DNA of 64,000 nt from an uncultured Bacteroidota bacterium (lineage in GTDB: Bacteria; Bacteroidota; Bacteroidia; Chitinophagales; Chitinophagaceae). Positions 51,506-60,529 of this stretch are shown in pieces. The DNA lies in contig CAIKYB010000032.1 in the NCBI GenBank assembly GCA_903831575.1, positions 1-64,000 on the forward strand, given 5' to 3'. How positions within the stretch are numbered: the first letter of the stretch is position 1; every line of letters begins with the position of its first letter. The notes under the pieces were generated by a model. It did not search any database and had not been told where the DNA came from. It worked only from the letters and a program-made list of their open reading frames with translations. Made by a program: the position numbers and the translations under genes.

Positions 51506-52945
51506 TTATATCGGCTTTAAAAAAGTTAATTTTTTTAATTTCAGTATTGTTAATAATATTATTATTAACCAAAAAATTATAAATGTTAATTTGTGAAATA
51601 AAAATTCTGATGATAGTTGAAAAATTAAAACTCCTACTATAATACTTATGTAAAAAATAAGTGTATCTTTTATTGTACTGATTTTATTTTTTATCAAAAC
51701 AAAGTCTTGTATTACATGGAAAAATAAAAATGACAAGAATATGGCATAATTCACTACGGTTAATGTATTAAAGTAGAGTAGTCCTATTGCGCAGCATATT
51801 ACATTTATAGATAGACTTACTAAATTACAAATCATATCTACTTTCTCTAGTCTCATTGCTACTAGTAAATTTGCTTGTAAGAATAAAGTCGGGAAAATAA
51901 GTATCACAAGAAACATTTCTTTGCAATATTGTGCGGTATCTAAATATTTATTTCCAAATAAGTAGGGTATTAATTTATCTGCGTATGTATATATTAAAGT
52001 ATAACTTAAAAGTCCAAATAAACTATATAAGATAAATATATTTCTATACGTTTTTTTTAATTCAATAATACTACTATTAATTTTTTTAACTAATATCGGA
52101 TATACAGTGTTTGATATTATGATTGGTATTATATAAATTATTGAAAGTAGTTTAAAGGATATTTCATAGTTTACTACATCTTTTAATTTTAAATATTTCG
52201 AAACGAAAATATTGCCTATTCTCCAATTGATTATTGAAATGCTTCCGATTATAATAAATGCCCAGTTGTTTTTTACTATATTTTTTATTTCATTATAACT
52301 TAAATTAAGCTTTGCTATTTCTTTTAATTGAATTTTATTAGTACTATTTAATTTGATAAATAAAATCAACGTTATTAATCTGATGCTTATAAGTAGAATG
52401 CATAAGACTTCAATATTTATTTTTGTAATCAATAGTAATCCTGCCAATGCAAGTTTTAAAATCGATTCTATTGTTGTTAATACAAATGACTTATGCTGTT
52501 CTCCATTTGCAATGTTTATATATTTTATTACATAAATTATATTATCAAAAACAATATTAAATCCAAATATCAATGATAGATATCTAATTGTTTCATTATC
52601 ATATAATGAATAAGCCACTAAATTATTTATTACTAAAAATATTATTCCAATAATGATTTGAATTTTAAGAAATTGGTTTATTAGTTTGTCTTTTTCTATT
52701 GAATTTATTAATTCTCTTATAAACCAATTGCCCAAACCGAGTGTTGAGAATCCAAGTATAAAGGAGTAAATAGTATTAGAAATAATATAGTTACCAAAGT
52801 CTTCAGTTGAATAATGTCTTGCGACTAGAATAAAAAATATACTTAATAATAAATTTTGTAAAATATTCGTAATTATTCCAAAGACACTATTTTTGAATAG
52901 TTCATTTTTAGTATAAAAAGATATGTCTAAATACTTATTTATCAT
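51506..52945 (-). CDS. Oligosaccharide flippase (Wzx-like, MATE/MVF superfamily)
   Basis: A 479-residue integral membrane protein with about 12-14 helices and few charged residues. The N-terminal FFILVARHYSTEDFGNYIIS is characteristic of polysaccharide flippases, and WFIRELINSIEKDKLINQFL follows the second helix. It should translocate undecaprenyl-linked repeat units to the periplasm. The start is fixed by the family N-terminus. It is two bases downstream of the Wzy-like gene. Confidence 0.9.
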   Translation of the reverse strand: MINKYLDISFYTKNELFKNSVFGIITNILQNLLLSIFFILVARHYSTEDFGNYIISNTIYSFILGFSTLGLGNWFIRELINSIEKDKLINQFLKIQIIIGIIFLVINNLVAYSLYDNETIRYLSLIFGFNIVFDNIIYVIKYINIANGEQHKSFVLTTIESILKLALAGLLLITKINIEVLCILLISIRLITLILFIKLNSTNKIQLKEIAKLNLSYNEIKNIVKNNWAFIIIGSISIINWRIGNIFVSKYLKLKDVVNYEISFKLLSIIYIIPIIISNTVYPILVKKINSSIIELKKTYRNIFILYSLFGLLSYTLIYTYADKLIPYLFGNKYLDTAQYCKEMFLVILIFPTLFLQANLLVAMRLEKVDMICNLVSLSINVICCAIGLLYFNTLTVVNYAIFLSFLFFHVIQDFVLIKNKISTIKDTLIFYISIIVGVLIFQLSSEFLFHKLTFIIFWLIIILLTILKLKKLTFLKPI

Positions 52946-52947
52946 TA

Positions 52948-54246
52948 TTATGAGTTATAGTATATATTTTGTTTTGGAATTTTAGGATAAACTATTAACA
53001 ATGATAAAATTGCTGTTATCAGAATGCAGAGTTTAATATCTCCAAATGAATATGTTGAATAAAATCCAATCATCCAGCAAATAATAGATGCGATTAATAA
53101 AACAGGGGTTAGTTCTTTTTTCTTAAAAAATGAAACAATTCCATTTATAATGGGAGTTAGAATAAATATTAAAAAACATAAAAATCCTATAAATCCGATT
53201 TCGGTAAGATATTTTAAATACCCGCTTTCAGGATGGTCGAATGTGACATATTCATTTCCTCTCAACCATACTTGATCTGGGTTATGTATGGATACATATT
53301 TTGCATAATTTCCAATCACTATTCCAAATGAAGGTTTTTTTAAAAATATTTTATATGCATCATTCCATATGGAATTTCTGAAATAATATGCATCTTCCAA
53401 ATCAGTCCCACGATTTAATATGAGCAATTTATTTTGATAATTTAAAATTATAGCAAGAGAAATTATACTTATTATTATTAATGTTATTTTATATTTCCAT
53501 TTAATAAAGAAAAAGATAAATCCAATTCCAATCAGAAAGCCTATTAATCCAGATCTTCCCCCAGTAGTAAGTATACCTAATGCACAAAACATTATTAATA
53601 TGTAATTCAACAATCGGATATTTTGATTTCTTGCAATTGGGACGAGGCAAATAAAACTTAATGCGCCTAGATATTGGGCATATACTTGTGGGTCAGAAAA
53701 AAAACTAGGGTACCTATATCCTTCTGAAGATATGATATTAGGGTTTAAATTATTAGATAATGAAAAATGTATCCCAAAAATAAATTGAAGAATTAAAAAT
53801 GCAAATGATATGCCAAGTGTTATTTTAAGTGAATTAATAAATGTATAAAACAACATTTTCTTTTGTAAACACTCTTCAATAAAAATCATTGAAAAAATTA
53901 AAATAAAAAAAACATTTGCTAATTCTAAATAGTTTTCTACATCAACTGAAAATTTACTTGTCATTAATCCTATAATAATAGATATTATTAGTACTACACT
54001 GTTAACTCGATAGATTAATTGTTTTTTTTCTTTCTTTTGATCTGTTTTATAAAAAAATAGTAGGAATATAATTGAGATAATTACAAATGAATTTATTCCA
54101 TAAAATACCTTAAGGCTTAATACTGGTAATGTAATCAAGATGAAATTGAGGTATAGAATATTTTTATTCTTTTTAATGAATATCATTAATAAAATAAAAA
54201 CGCAAGTATTTGCAATAGCTATTATATTTAAATAATTTAAGCCCAT
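52948..54246 (-). CDS. O-antigen ligase/polymerase family (Wzy-like) protein
   Basis: A 432-residue membrane protein with ten or more helices and a large periplasmic loop (about residues 285-340: PSFGIVIGNYAKYVSIHN, EYVTFDHPESGYLKYLTEIG). GRSGLIGFLIGIGFIFFFI lies before it and matches the Wzy_C/O-antigen ligase signature. It most likely polymerises repeat units; a ligase role is possible in the superfamily, but a Wzx/Wzc/Wza context favours polymerase. It overlaps the deacetylase gene by ten bases. Confidence 0.88.
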   Translation of the reverse strand: MGLNYLNIIAIANTCVFILLMIFIKKNKNILYLNFILITLPVLSLKVFYGINSFVIISIIFLLFFYKTDQKKEKKQLIYRVNSVVLIISIIIGLMTSKFSVDVENYLELANVFFILIFSMIFIEECLQKKMLFYTFINSLKITLGISFAFLILQFIFGIHFSLSNNLNPNIISSEGYRYPSFFSDPQVYAQYLGALSFICLVPIARNQNIRLLNYILIMFCALGILTTGGRSGLIGFLIGIGFIFFFIKWKYKITLIIISIISLAIILNYQNKLLILNRGTDLEDAYYFRNSIWNDAYKIFLKKPSFGIVIGNYAKYVSIHNPDQVWLRGNEYVTFDHPESGYLKYLTEIGFIGFLCFLIFILTPIINGIVSFFKKKELTPVLLIASIICWMIGFYSTYSFGDIKLCILITAILSLLIVYPKIPKQNIYYNS

Positions 54247-55160
54247 ATTTTTTTTATCATAGTGACTAAATTGCTTTTTTCAGACCATACACCTGTCATC
54301 CTGCATATATTTTCAGCAAATGAGACATTTTCCGGAATATTGAATCTTGGTATTTCGTAAATCTTATTTTTATGACTTTTATTTATGTATGAGTTCTCAG
54401 TTGTGAAAGCAATCTCGTATCCTGATTCTTTTAGGAAATTCATTTCTCTTATGCTATAATTTCCATTTGGATAAGCAAATTGAATTACTTTTTTCCTAAT
54501 ACAATTTTCTAGAATTGTTTTGGATTCAAGAATCTCTTCTTTTGATTTTGTATCAGTGCATTTTGTTAGAATAGGGTGAGTAATAGTATGACTTCCGATA
54601 CTAATACTTTTACATTTACTAATTTTAATTAATTCTTCTTTCGACATTGCATCTCCTTTAAGTTTTATTTTTAATTTTATGTGTTCAAGTATTTTAATTC
54701 TATTTTCATCATTAATTAATTTCAAGTCGTTTACTGTATTTTTTATTAGTTTATTTTCATGAGCTTTTTTTATGTAACTCCACCAAAAGGCATCTCCATT
54801 TAATATAGGTTGTGTGGTTGTGAAAATAGATACTGGAATATTATATTTTTCTGCAATCGTAACAATGTTACTTACATTATTTTTCCACCCATCATCGATA
54901 GTAAATATTACTGCAGAAGAAGGAAATATATTCTCATTAATAAGGATCTCTTTTAATTTTTCTACTGAAATAAACTCATAACCGTTCTTAATAAACCATT
55001 TTACACATTTTTCAAATAGTTGTTTACTTGGATTGTGTGAATAAACTGATGTAATTAAATTTTCATTAAATGTGTATGACTTTGCTTTTTTTATTTTCCC
55101 TATACGTATTAGATATAATGCATAAAACCATGCTCCTATATTTCTCAGATTTATTTTCAT
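54237..55160 (-). CDS. NodB-family polysaccharide deacetylase
   Basis: A 307-residue protein with the carbohydrate-esterase 4 core: VIFTIDDGWKNNVSNIV carries the TxDDGW metal/catalytic Asp pair, SIGSHTITHPIL the SxxH-xxxH metal ligands, and FAYPNGNYSIREM the later motif. It removes N- or O-acetyl groups from sugars. There is no signal peptide, only a mildly hydrophobic N-terminus, so it may act on cytoplasmic intermediates or be membrane-tethered. It is fourth in the operon and overlaps the Wzy-like gene. Confidence 0.92.
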   Translation of the reverse strand: MKINLRNIGAWFYALYLIRIGKIKKAKSYTFNENLITSVYSHNPSKQLFEKCVKWFIKNGYEFISVEKLKEILINENIFPSSAVIFTIDDGWKNNVSNIVTIAEKYNIPVSIFTTTQPILNGDAFWWSYIKKAHENKLIKNTVNDLKLINDENRIKILEHIKLKIKLKGDAMSKEELIKISKCKSISIGSHTITHPILTKCTDTKSKEEILESKTILENCIRKKVIQFAYPNGNYSIREMNFLKESGYEIAFTTENSYINKSHKNKIYEIPRFNIPENVSFAENICRMTGVWSEKSNLVTMIKKIWA

Positions 55161-55208
55161 TTTTATATTTCGATTTGAATTAATTCAGTCTTTTTATAAA
55201 TTATTACT

Positions 55209-55661
55209 TTAAATTTTAACTGAATTTATTTTACAATTTTCATTTGAGAATAATATATAACCTAATGATGGTAATCTTATTTTAGAAATATTTTTTTGGT
55301 TTTGAATTAAATCATTAGGTTTATTTTTTTTTGTATCAAACTCTATATTATAATAGTCATTTAGGAAATGTTGTAAATTATCTATTTCTATGTGTGGAAT
55401 AACTAGTTCTTTATCTCTCCAGTATATAAAGTTTATCACGCCATTTATGGTCAGTATTTCATTTTTGTTCTCTTCTTCAATGTAAACGAATACAATTGAT
55501 GGCAATAGAATTTCAAGGTGTTTCGATAAATTGCCTATTTTATTTGGTTTTATTATATAATTTAATGGGCAATAATTTGAAACCCTTTTTTTAGTTAACA
55601 ATTCAGATACTTTTTTTTCGCAATTTTCTTTTGTATAAATCGCGTGCCATTTTTTGTTCAT
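55209..55661 (-). CDS. UpxY/NusG-like transcription antiterminator
   Basis: A 150-residue protein with a NusG N-terminal domain: KKWHAIYTKENCEKKVSELL, VSNYCPLNYIIKP, ILLPSIVFVYIEEENK and ILTINGVINFIYWRDKE. In Bacteroides, UpxY proteins bind elongating polymerase at the leader of their own capsule operon and prevent premature termination. Here the gene is third, after wza and wzc, and the segment that would be the KOW loop (about residues 110-130) looks eroded, with only the final IRLPSLGYILF strand retained. A cis-acting role on this operon is likely; the altered tail might reduce KOW contacts. Confidence 0.85.
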   Translation of the reverse strand: MNKKWHAIYTKENCEKKVSELLTKKRVSNYCPLNYIIKPNKIGNLSKHLEILLPSIVFVYIEEENKNEILTINGVINFIYWRDKELVIPHIEIDNLQHFLNDYYNIEFDTKKNKPNDLIQNQKNISKIRLPSLGYILFSNENCKINSVKI

Positions 55662-55671
55662 TTTTTATATT

Positions 55672-57990
55672 TTAATTTGTATATAGTTTACCGTATTCAT
55701 AACCATAATTTTCTGCGTATTTATTTTTTATAAATCCTCTGTTTGAAACTGCATTGAAAATTATTGCTGGGTTCTCCATTGGATAAATATCCAAAGTCAT
55801 GTCTATTCTTTTTATTATATTTTTTGGAGTGTAATTGTGTCTGACTACATAAATTGTTGTATTGCATAATTTGGATAATTCATAAGCATCTGTTATCATT
55901 ACAGTTGGTGCAGTGTCTATTAAAATCAAATCGAAAAGTTTTTCGTATTTTTTCAATAAGATGGCTATTCTTCCATTTAATAATATTTCAGAGGGGTTTT
56001 CAACTTCTTTCCCACTTGGTATTATATATAAATTTTCATAAGTACTCACTTCTCTAATAATGATATTATCATCTAAATTATTATTACATAAATAATCACT
56101 AATACCAATTTCATTTGATGTGATTCCAAATATTTTACTCAATCCTGGTTTGTACAGATCTAAATCAATTAGTAACACTTTTTTTCCTGCCATAGCATTA
56201 CTAATGCCAAGATTTGATGTAACAAAACTTTTGCCTTCCCCAGGGATGCTTGAAGTGACTAATATTTTATTCTTTACCTCATTTATCCCTAAATAATGTA
56301 ATGATGATCTTATTTTCCTGAATTCTTCTGAGAGTAATGATCTTTTTTTAGGAGTTATTAGGTATGATTCGGTTTTCTTTTTGAATGTAATTTCTCCAAT
56401 TACAGGGATACTTGTCATTTGATCTAAATCTTTTCTGTATAGAATTTTATTGTTAAAAACTTCTTTTGTATTAATCAATATTATTCCAATAATTAATGAT
56501 CCCAGAATAGTTAATAAATAAATTATTGGTTTATTTGGACTTATTGGATATTTTGATGAAAGTGGACTATTAATAATTAAACTTTCTGCAATTGTTGAAG
56601 CATAAGTTAATTCACTCTCTTCTTTCTTTTGTAGTAAGAATTCGTAGATATTATTCTTTATATTTTGATCTCTAGACATTTGAATAATTCTTTTTTCTTT
56701 CAAAGGCATTGCGCTCAGTACATTATTATAGTTTTTATTTGTAGCATTTAAATTCGATTTGCTTAGGTCTAAATTTTGTCTTTGGTTTTTTAGATTATCT
56801 GTTATACCAGGTTTTATTTTATTAATTTGGTCTTTTAGAGAAACTAAAATTGGATTATTTTCCGCAACGGTTTTTTTTAATTTTTCATACTCTAATTCTT
56901 TATTGTTTAAATCATTGATCATATTTGACAGGCTTGGATCCATTAAGCCATTTGTGTAAGGAATGATTGATTCTAATTTTGATTTTTTATTTTTTATTGT
57001 TGAATCGATTTCGTTTAATATTGATAATTGAATATTTATTTTTGCTAATTCTTGATCATTATTGCTTACGTTTTGTAAATAAAGTTGTCCTTCGGAACTA
57101 ATATCATTTCTCCCAATAGATTTTTTATATGATTCGATGTTTTGTTCTATAGAATCAAGATTACCAGATACCACATTTAATCTTTTTTCTACGAATTGCA
57201 GTGTTTTTTTAGCCAAATTATTTTTTTGATCTATTGTTGCATTAATATAGTATTCAATAATATTATTTAGAATGTCTTCAGCTCTTTTCGGGTCTTCATC
57301 TTTATAAATCAAATTGATTATACTCGATAATTTATTAGAAGCTTCTACTGTTAATTGACTACTCATTTTTTCTGTAATATCTTTTACTGGAATTAATGAG
57401 AATTGTATCTTATCATTCAGATTTGTTTGGCTATTTTTATTTCTACTGATTTTCAAGTTTCCATATTTTGTTATATTCCAATTATTTACAAGCCCTACAT
57501 ATTTTCTATTCATAAAAATGGAATCGCAATTTTTTGGTATGGATAATAAAATATCTTTTGACTCCATAATAGAGTCTGGATTAAAAATCTCTATTTTTAT
57601 ATTCGCTTTTTCATAAGCCGATATGTTTCTGAATCGTCCTTTAATGTAAATTGGTGCGTATAGTGATAGATGCTTTACAACGCTATCTAAAATTTTTCTT
57701 GATTGTAATACTTCAATTTCATTTTCGATTATTTTTTTGCTATTAATTATATTTAATGATTCTAGTATTTTAGAATCATCTGTACCTTTTTTTTCATCTT
57801 TGATTAATAATGTAGCTGATGCTTCGTATTTTGGATTTGTATACCGGATATAAATAAAAGCACTTGTTATAAATACTAATCCAATTAATATAAATAATGG
57901 CCAATAAGAAATGTATTTATTTATAAGTGATAGTATCACATTCTCTTTTTCATTAAATTTTGATTTTATCTTTTTATTTTTACCCGTCAT
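55672..57990 (-). CDS. Polysaccharide co-polymerase and tyrosine autokinase (Wzc-like)
   Basis: A 772-residue bipartite protein that sets chain length and gates export. It has a Wzz domain between two transmembrane helices (about residues 33-50 and 490-510), a long periplasmic coiled-coil region and a PISPNKP motif near the second helix. The cytosolic BY-kinase has Walker A SIPGEGKS at about 580, LLIDLDLYKPG (Walker A') and LILIDTAP (Walker B). The C-terminus has only a small tyrosine cluster (YAENYGYEYGKLY). It is coupled to wza, seven bases away. Confidence 0.95.
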   Translation of the reverse strand: MTGKNKKIKSKFNEKENVILSLINKYISYWPLFILIGLVFITSAFIYIRYTNPKYEASATLLIKDEKKGTDDSKILESLNIINSKKIIENEIEVLQSRKILDSVVKHLSLYAPIYIKGRFRNISAYEKANIKIEIFNPDSIMESKDILLSIPKNCDSIFMNRKYVGLVNNWNITKYGNLKISRNKNSQTNLNDKIQFSLIPVKDITEKMSSQLTVEASNKLSSIINLIYKDEDPKRAEDILNNIIEYYINATIDQKNNLAKKTLQFVEKRLNVVSGNLDSIEQNIESYKKSIGRNDISSEGQLYLQNVSNNDQELAKINIQLSILNEIDSTIKNKKSKLESIIPYTNGLMDPSLSNMINDLNNKELEYEKLKKTVAENNPILVSLKDQINKIKPGITDNLKNQRQNLDLSKSNLNATNKNYNNVLSAMPLKEKRIIQMSRDQNIKNNIYEFLLQKKEESELTYASTIAESLIINSPLSSKYPISPNKPIIYLLTILGSLIIGIILINTKEVFNNKILYRKDLDQMTSIPVIGEITFKKKTESYLITPKKRSLLSEEFRKIRSSLHYLGINEVKNKILVTSSIPGEGKSFVTSNLGISNAMAGKKVLLIDLDLYKPGLSKIFGITSNEIGISDYLCNNNLDDNIIIREVSTYENLYIIPSGKEVENPSEILLNGRIAILLKKYEKLFDLILIDTAPTVMITDAYELSKLCNTTIYVVRHNYTPKNIIKRIDMTLDIYPMENPAIIFNAVSNRGFIKNKYAENYGYEYGKLYTN

Positions 57991-57997
57991 GATTCAA

Positions 57998-58813
57998 TTA
58001 ATTTATTTTTTGGGCAATTAATACTGCTACTATGGATAATGCACTCAATATTGTGGGTAACAATTGTTGATTTCTATTAGCACTTATTACTTTTTGTTTG
58101 TTAGGTTCTACATAAATGATATCATTAGGTTGTAGATAATAATAGTTTGATGATAAAAATTCTTGGCTGTTAATATTGATTCGTTTAATATTTCTTTTAC
58201 CTTGGATCTCTCTGATTAATAACAAATTGTCTTTTTTGCCAAAAACTGTGATGTCTCCAGCTATACCAAGTGCTTTTAATAAGGATATCTTTTCATTAGG
58301 AACATTTATTACTGTCGGTTTTGCCACTTCTCCAATGACGGTTACTTCATAGTTTAAATATCTTATTGTTACAATAGGATCTATGAGTAACTTTTCATCC
58401 AGAATCTTTTTTGTTATAGTATCTCGGACTTGTTTTTTGGTAAATCCTGCAACTTGAATAATTCCTACTATTGGGATTTGAATCGTGCCTTCCGAATTGA
58501 CTAAATACCCACCTGAAACAGATGCACCATTTGATGTCGATGTTGAAGTTGTTGTATAGTTTGGTGTATTGAAAATCGCTGAGGCCTCCGTACTCAAGCT
58601 ACTTATGTTGACACTAAGGATGTCATTTTTCTGTATTAATGGCTCTTTATCTTCATTTATTGTTTTAAATGAAGTATCTCTAGCATTTGCGAAATAGGTA
58701 GTTTGTTTTGTATTGAGACATGAACTAAATGTTAGCCAATTAGAGAGCAATAAAAAAATAATAGTAATGTTTTTAACTTGAAAAGTTTGATTGGTAAAAT
58801 TTATTGATCCCAT
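57998..58813 (-). CDS. Wza-like polysaccharide export lipoprotein
   Basis: A 271-residue outer-membrane export component. After a hydrophobic segment ending LTFSSCLNT (probable lipidated Cys), it has a polysaccharide biosynthesis/export domain (KNDILSVNISSLST, SEGTIQIPIVGIIQVAGFT) and a SLBB-type segment (VTVIGEVAKPTVINVP, ISLLKALGIAGDITVFGKKD). A C-terminal hydrophobic helix (LLPTILSALSIVAVLIAQKIN) takes the place of the amphipathic helix of E. coli Wza. First gene of the EPS operon; the 453-base region upstream should hold its promoter and any antitermination signal. Confidence 0.92.
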   Translation of the reverse strand: MGSINFTNQTFQVKNITIIFLLLSNWLTFSSCLNTKQTTYFANARDTSFKTINEDKEPLIQKNDILSVNISSLSTEASAIFNTPNYTTTSTSTSNGASVSGGYLVNSEGTIQIPIVGIIQVAGFTKKQVRDTITKKILDEKLLIDPIVTIRYLNYEVTVIGEVAKPTVINVPNEKISLLKALGIAGDITVFGKKDNLLLIREIQGKRNIKRININSQEFLSSNYYYLQPNDIIYVEPNKQKVISANRNQQLLPTILSALSIVAVLIAQKIN

Positions 58814-59266
58814 AATTATTAGTATTAAAGGGATTTCTATATAGAAGGATAAAAATAAATCAATAGGGTTTTATATTAACTGATTAAGAAAGGCATCAAA
58901 AATCGGACAGTAGTAAATTAGGGATTATCAGTAGGATGAGGTTTGTTATTATTTGTATATTGCAAATTTGATACTATTCATTTAATTATAAAATAATTAG
59001 TATCATATTATTTCTTTGAAAGAATTCTTTACTGTGAATAATAATAGTATCGCGTAACTTTGTTTTTTATATATATAAAAATATATGAAATGTTCATTTA
59101 TGATTTGTTCAATATTAACTGACAAAGATCATGGTGTTTGTAATATTTAACCCAATTATAAAAACTATATAAACATATGAAATAGCCATAATGGAATTTT
59201 CGCTACCAACCGAGAATGTTAATAAAGGCTATAACATGTGACCAAACTTAAAAACTATATTAACAT
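58814..59266. promoter_or_regulatory. Divergent control region between EPS operon and thiolase gene
   Basis: 453 bases without an ORF. It contains an inverted repeat TGATACTA/TAGTATCA (58969-58976 and 58998-59005) around an AT-rich loop, a 12-bp palindrome AAAGAATTCTTT (59019-59030), and a -7 candidate for the thiolase, TAACTTTG (59055-59062), without a good -33 box. A 22-bp direct repeat is listed separately. No clear CAAAnnTA is seen on the EPS side, so the EPS promoter could not be placed. Confidence 0.5.
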
Positions 59267-59272
59267 ATGAAA
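59161..59272 (+). repeat. 22-bp direct repeat of the thiolase translation start
   Basis: aaaactatataaacatatga plus aa at 59161-59182 recurs with one change at 59251-59272, a period of 90 bases. The downstream copy contains the thiolase ATG (59267). The upstream copy contains an ATG followed by AAA TAG, a two-codon frame. Confidence 0.85.
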
Positions 59273-60445
59273 GAAGTCGTAGTCATTGCCGCAGTAAGAA
59301 CTCCAATTGGAAGTTTTGGCGGGTCCTTAAAATCTTTTTCTGCGACTCAGCTTGGAGGCTTTGCGATTAAAGGTGCTTGTGAAAGAGCCGGAATTGATCC
59401 AGCAAAAGTTGATGAAGTCTACATGGGATCTGTCATTCAGGCAAATCTGGGACAAGCTCCAGCTAGACAAGCAGCAAAGTTTGGAGGATTGTCGAATGAA
59501 GTGATTTGTACAACAGTTAATAAAGTGTGTGCAAGTGGCATGAAGTCCATTGCCTTAGCAGCTCAGAGTATCATGTTGGGCGATGCTCATGTAGTGATTG
59601 CTGGCGGAATGGAAAGCATGAGTAATGTTCCCTTTTATTCAGACAGTATGAGATGGGGTAACAAGTACGGTAACACGATGTTGATTGATGGCCTGGTAAA
59701 AGATGGACTAACGGATGTGTATGACGGTAAAGCCATGGGTGTTGCTGCAGAAATGTGTGCTTCAAGTTGTGGGGTAAGCAGAGAAGAACAGGATGCCTTT
59801 GCAATAGAGAGTTATAAAAGAAGTCAGGCTTCTGTAAATGAAGGAAAATTTGAAGCTGAAATTATACCGATTGCCATTCCTCAAAAAAAAGGAGAACCAT
59901 TGCTATTCTCAAAAGATGAAGAACCTTTCAATGTAAAGTTTGATAAAATACCAGAGTTAAAAAGTGCGTTTTTAAAAGAGGGTTCGGTTACGGCAGCGAA
60001 TGCTTCTACCATGAATGATGGTGCGGCTGCATTGGTATTGATGAGTAAAGAAAAGGCAGATGAATGGGGATTTAAACCCATTGCAAAAATTGTATCTTTT
60101 GCTGATGCAGAGCAAGCTCCTGAATGGTTTACTACAACGCCTTCTTTAGCTGTTCCTAAAGCTGTAGAAAAAGCAGGATTAAAAATGGAAGATATTAATT
60201 ATTGGGAATTGAATGAAGCATTTGCTGTAGTAGGCATTGAAAATACGAGAAGAATGAATTTAGATGCTAATAAGGTAAATGTGAACGGAGGAGCAGTTTC
60301 ATTGGGGCATCCTTTAGGTTGCAGTGGTGCAAGAGTCGTTGTTACCTTAATTAATGTGCTTAAACAAAATGGCGGGAAATACGGTGCAGCGGGCATTTGT
60401 AACGGAGGCGGCGGCGCAAGTGCAATCGTTATCGAAAACTGTTAA
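59267..60445 (+). CDS. Acetyl-CoA C-acyltransferase (thiolase)
   Basis: A 392-residue thiolase that condenses or cleaves acyl-CoAs. Nucleophile Cys88 lies in NKVCASGMKS, the catalytic His in LGHPLGCSGAR and the second Cys in GICNGGGGAS. GGMESMSNVPF is also typical. The sequence favours biosynthetic acetyl-CoA acetyltransferase over the fatty-oxidation type, but no partner gene settles it. A duplicated leader precedes it. It is followed after 84 bases, containing a separate promoter, by pdhB. Confidence 0.94.
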   Translation: MKEVVVIAAVRTPIGSFGGSLKSFSATQLGGFAIKGACERAGIDPAKVDEVYMGSVIQANLGQAPARQAAKFGGLSNEVICTTVNKVCASGMKSIALAAQSIMLGDAHVVIAGGMESMSNVPFYSDSMRWGNKYGNTMLIDGLVKDGLTDVYDGKAMGVAAEMCASSCGVSREEQDAFAIESYKRSQASVNEGKFEAEIIPIAIPQKKGEPLLFSKDEEPFNVKFDKIPELKSAFLKEGSVTAANASTMNDGAAALVLMSKEKADEWGFKPIAKIVSFADAEQAPEWFTTTPSLAVPKAVEKAGLKMEDINYWELNEAFAVVGIENTRRMNLDANKVNVNGGAVSLGHPLGCSGARVVVTLINVLKQNGGKYGAAGICNGGGGASAIVIENC

Positions 60446-60456
60446 TTGCTTTTCTT

Positions 60457-60487
60457 TTTGTTTTATGGGAATGATAGAATAAATTTG
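60457..60487 (+). promoter_or_regulatory. Bacteroidota-type promoter for pdhB
   Basis: TTTG (60457-60460), 19 bases, then TAAATTTG (60480-60487). Transcription would start near 60494, leaving a leader of about 36 bases before the ATG at 60530. The exact consensus makes pdhB independent of the thiolase gene. Confidence 0.75.
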
Positions 60488-60529
60488 CAACTCGTAATCA
60501 TAAAGAATAAAAAAAACTAACATATTACT

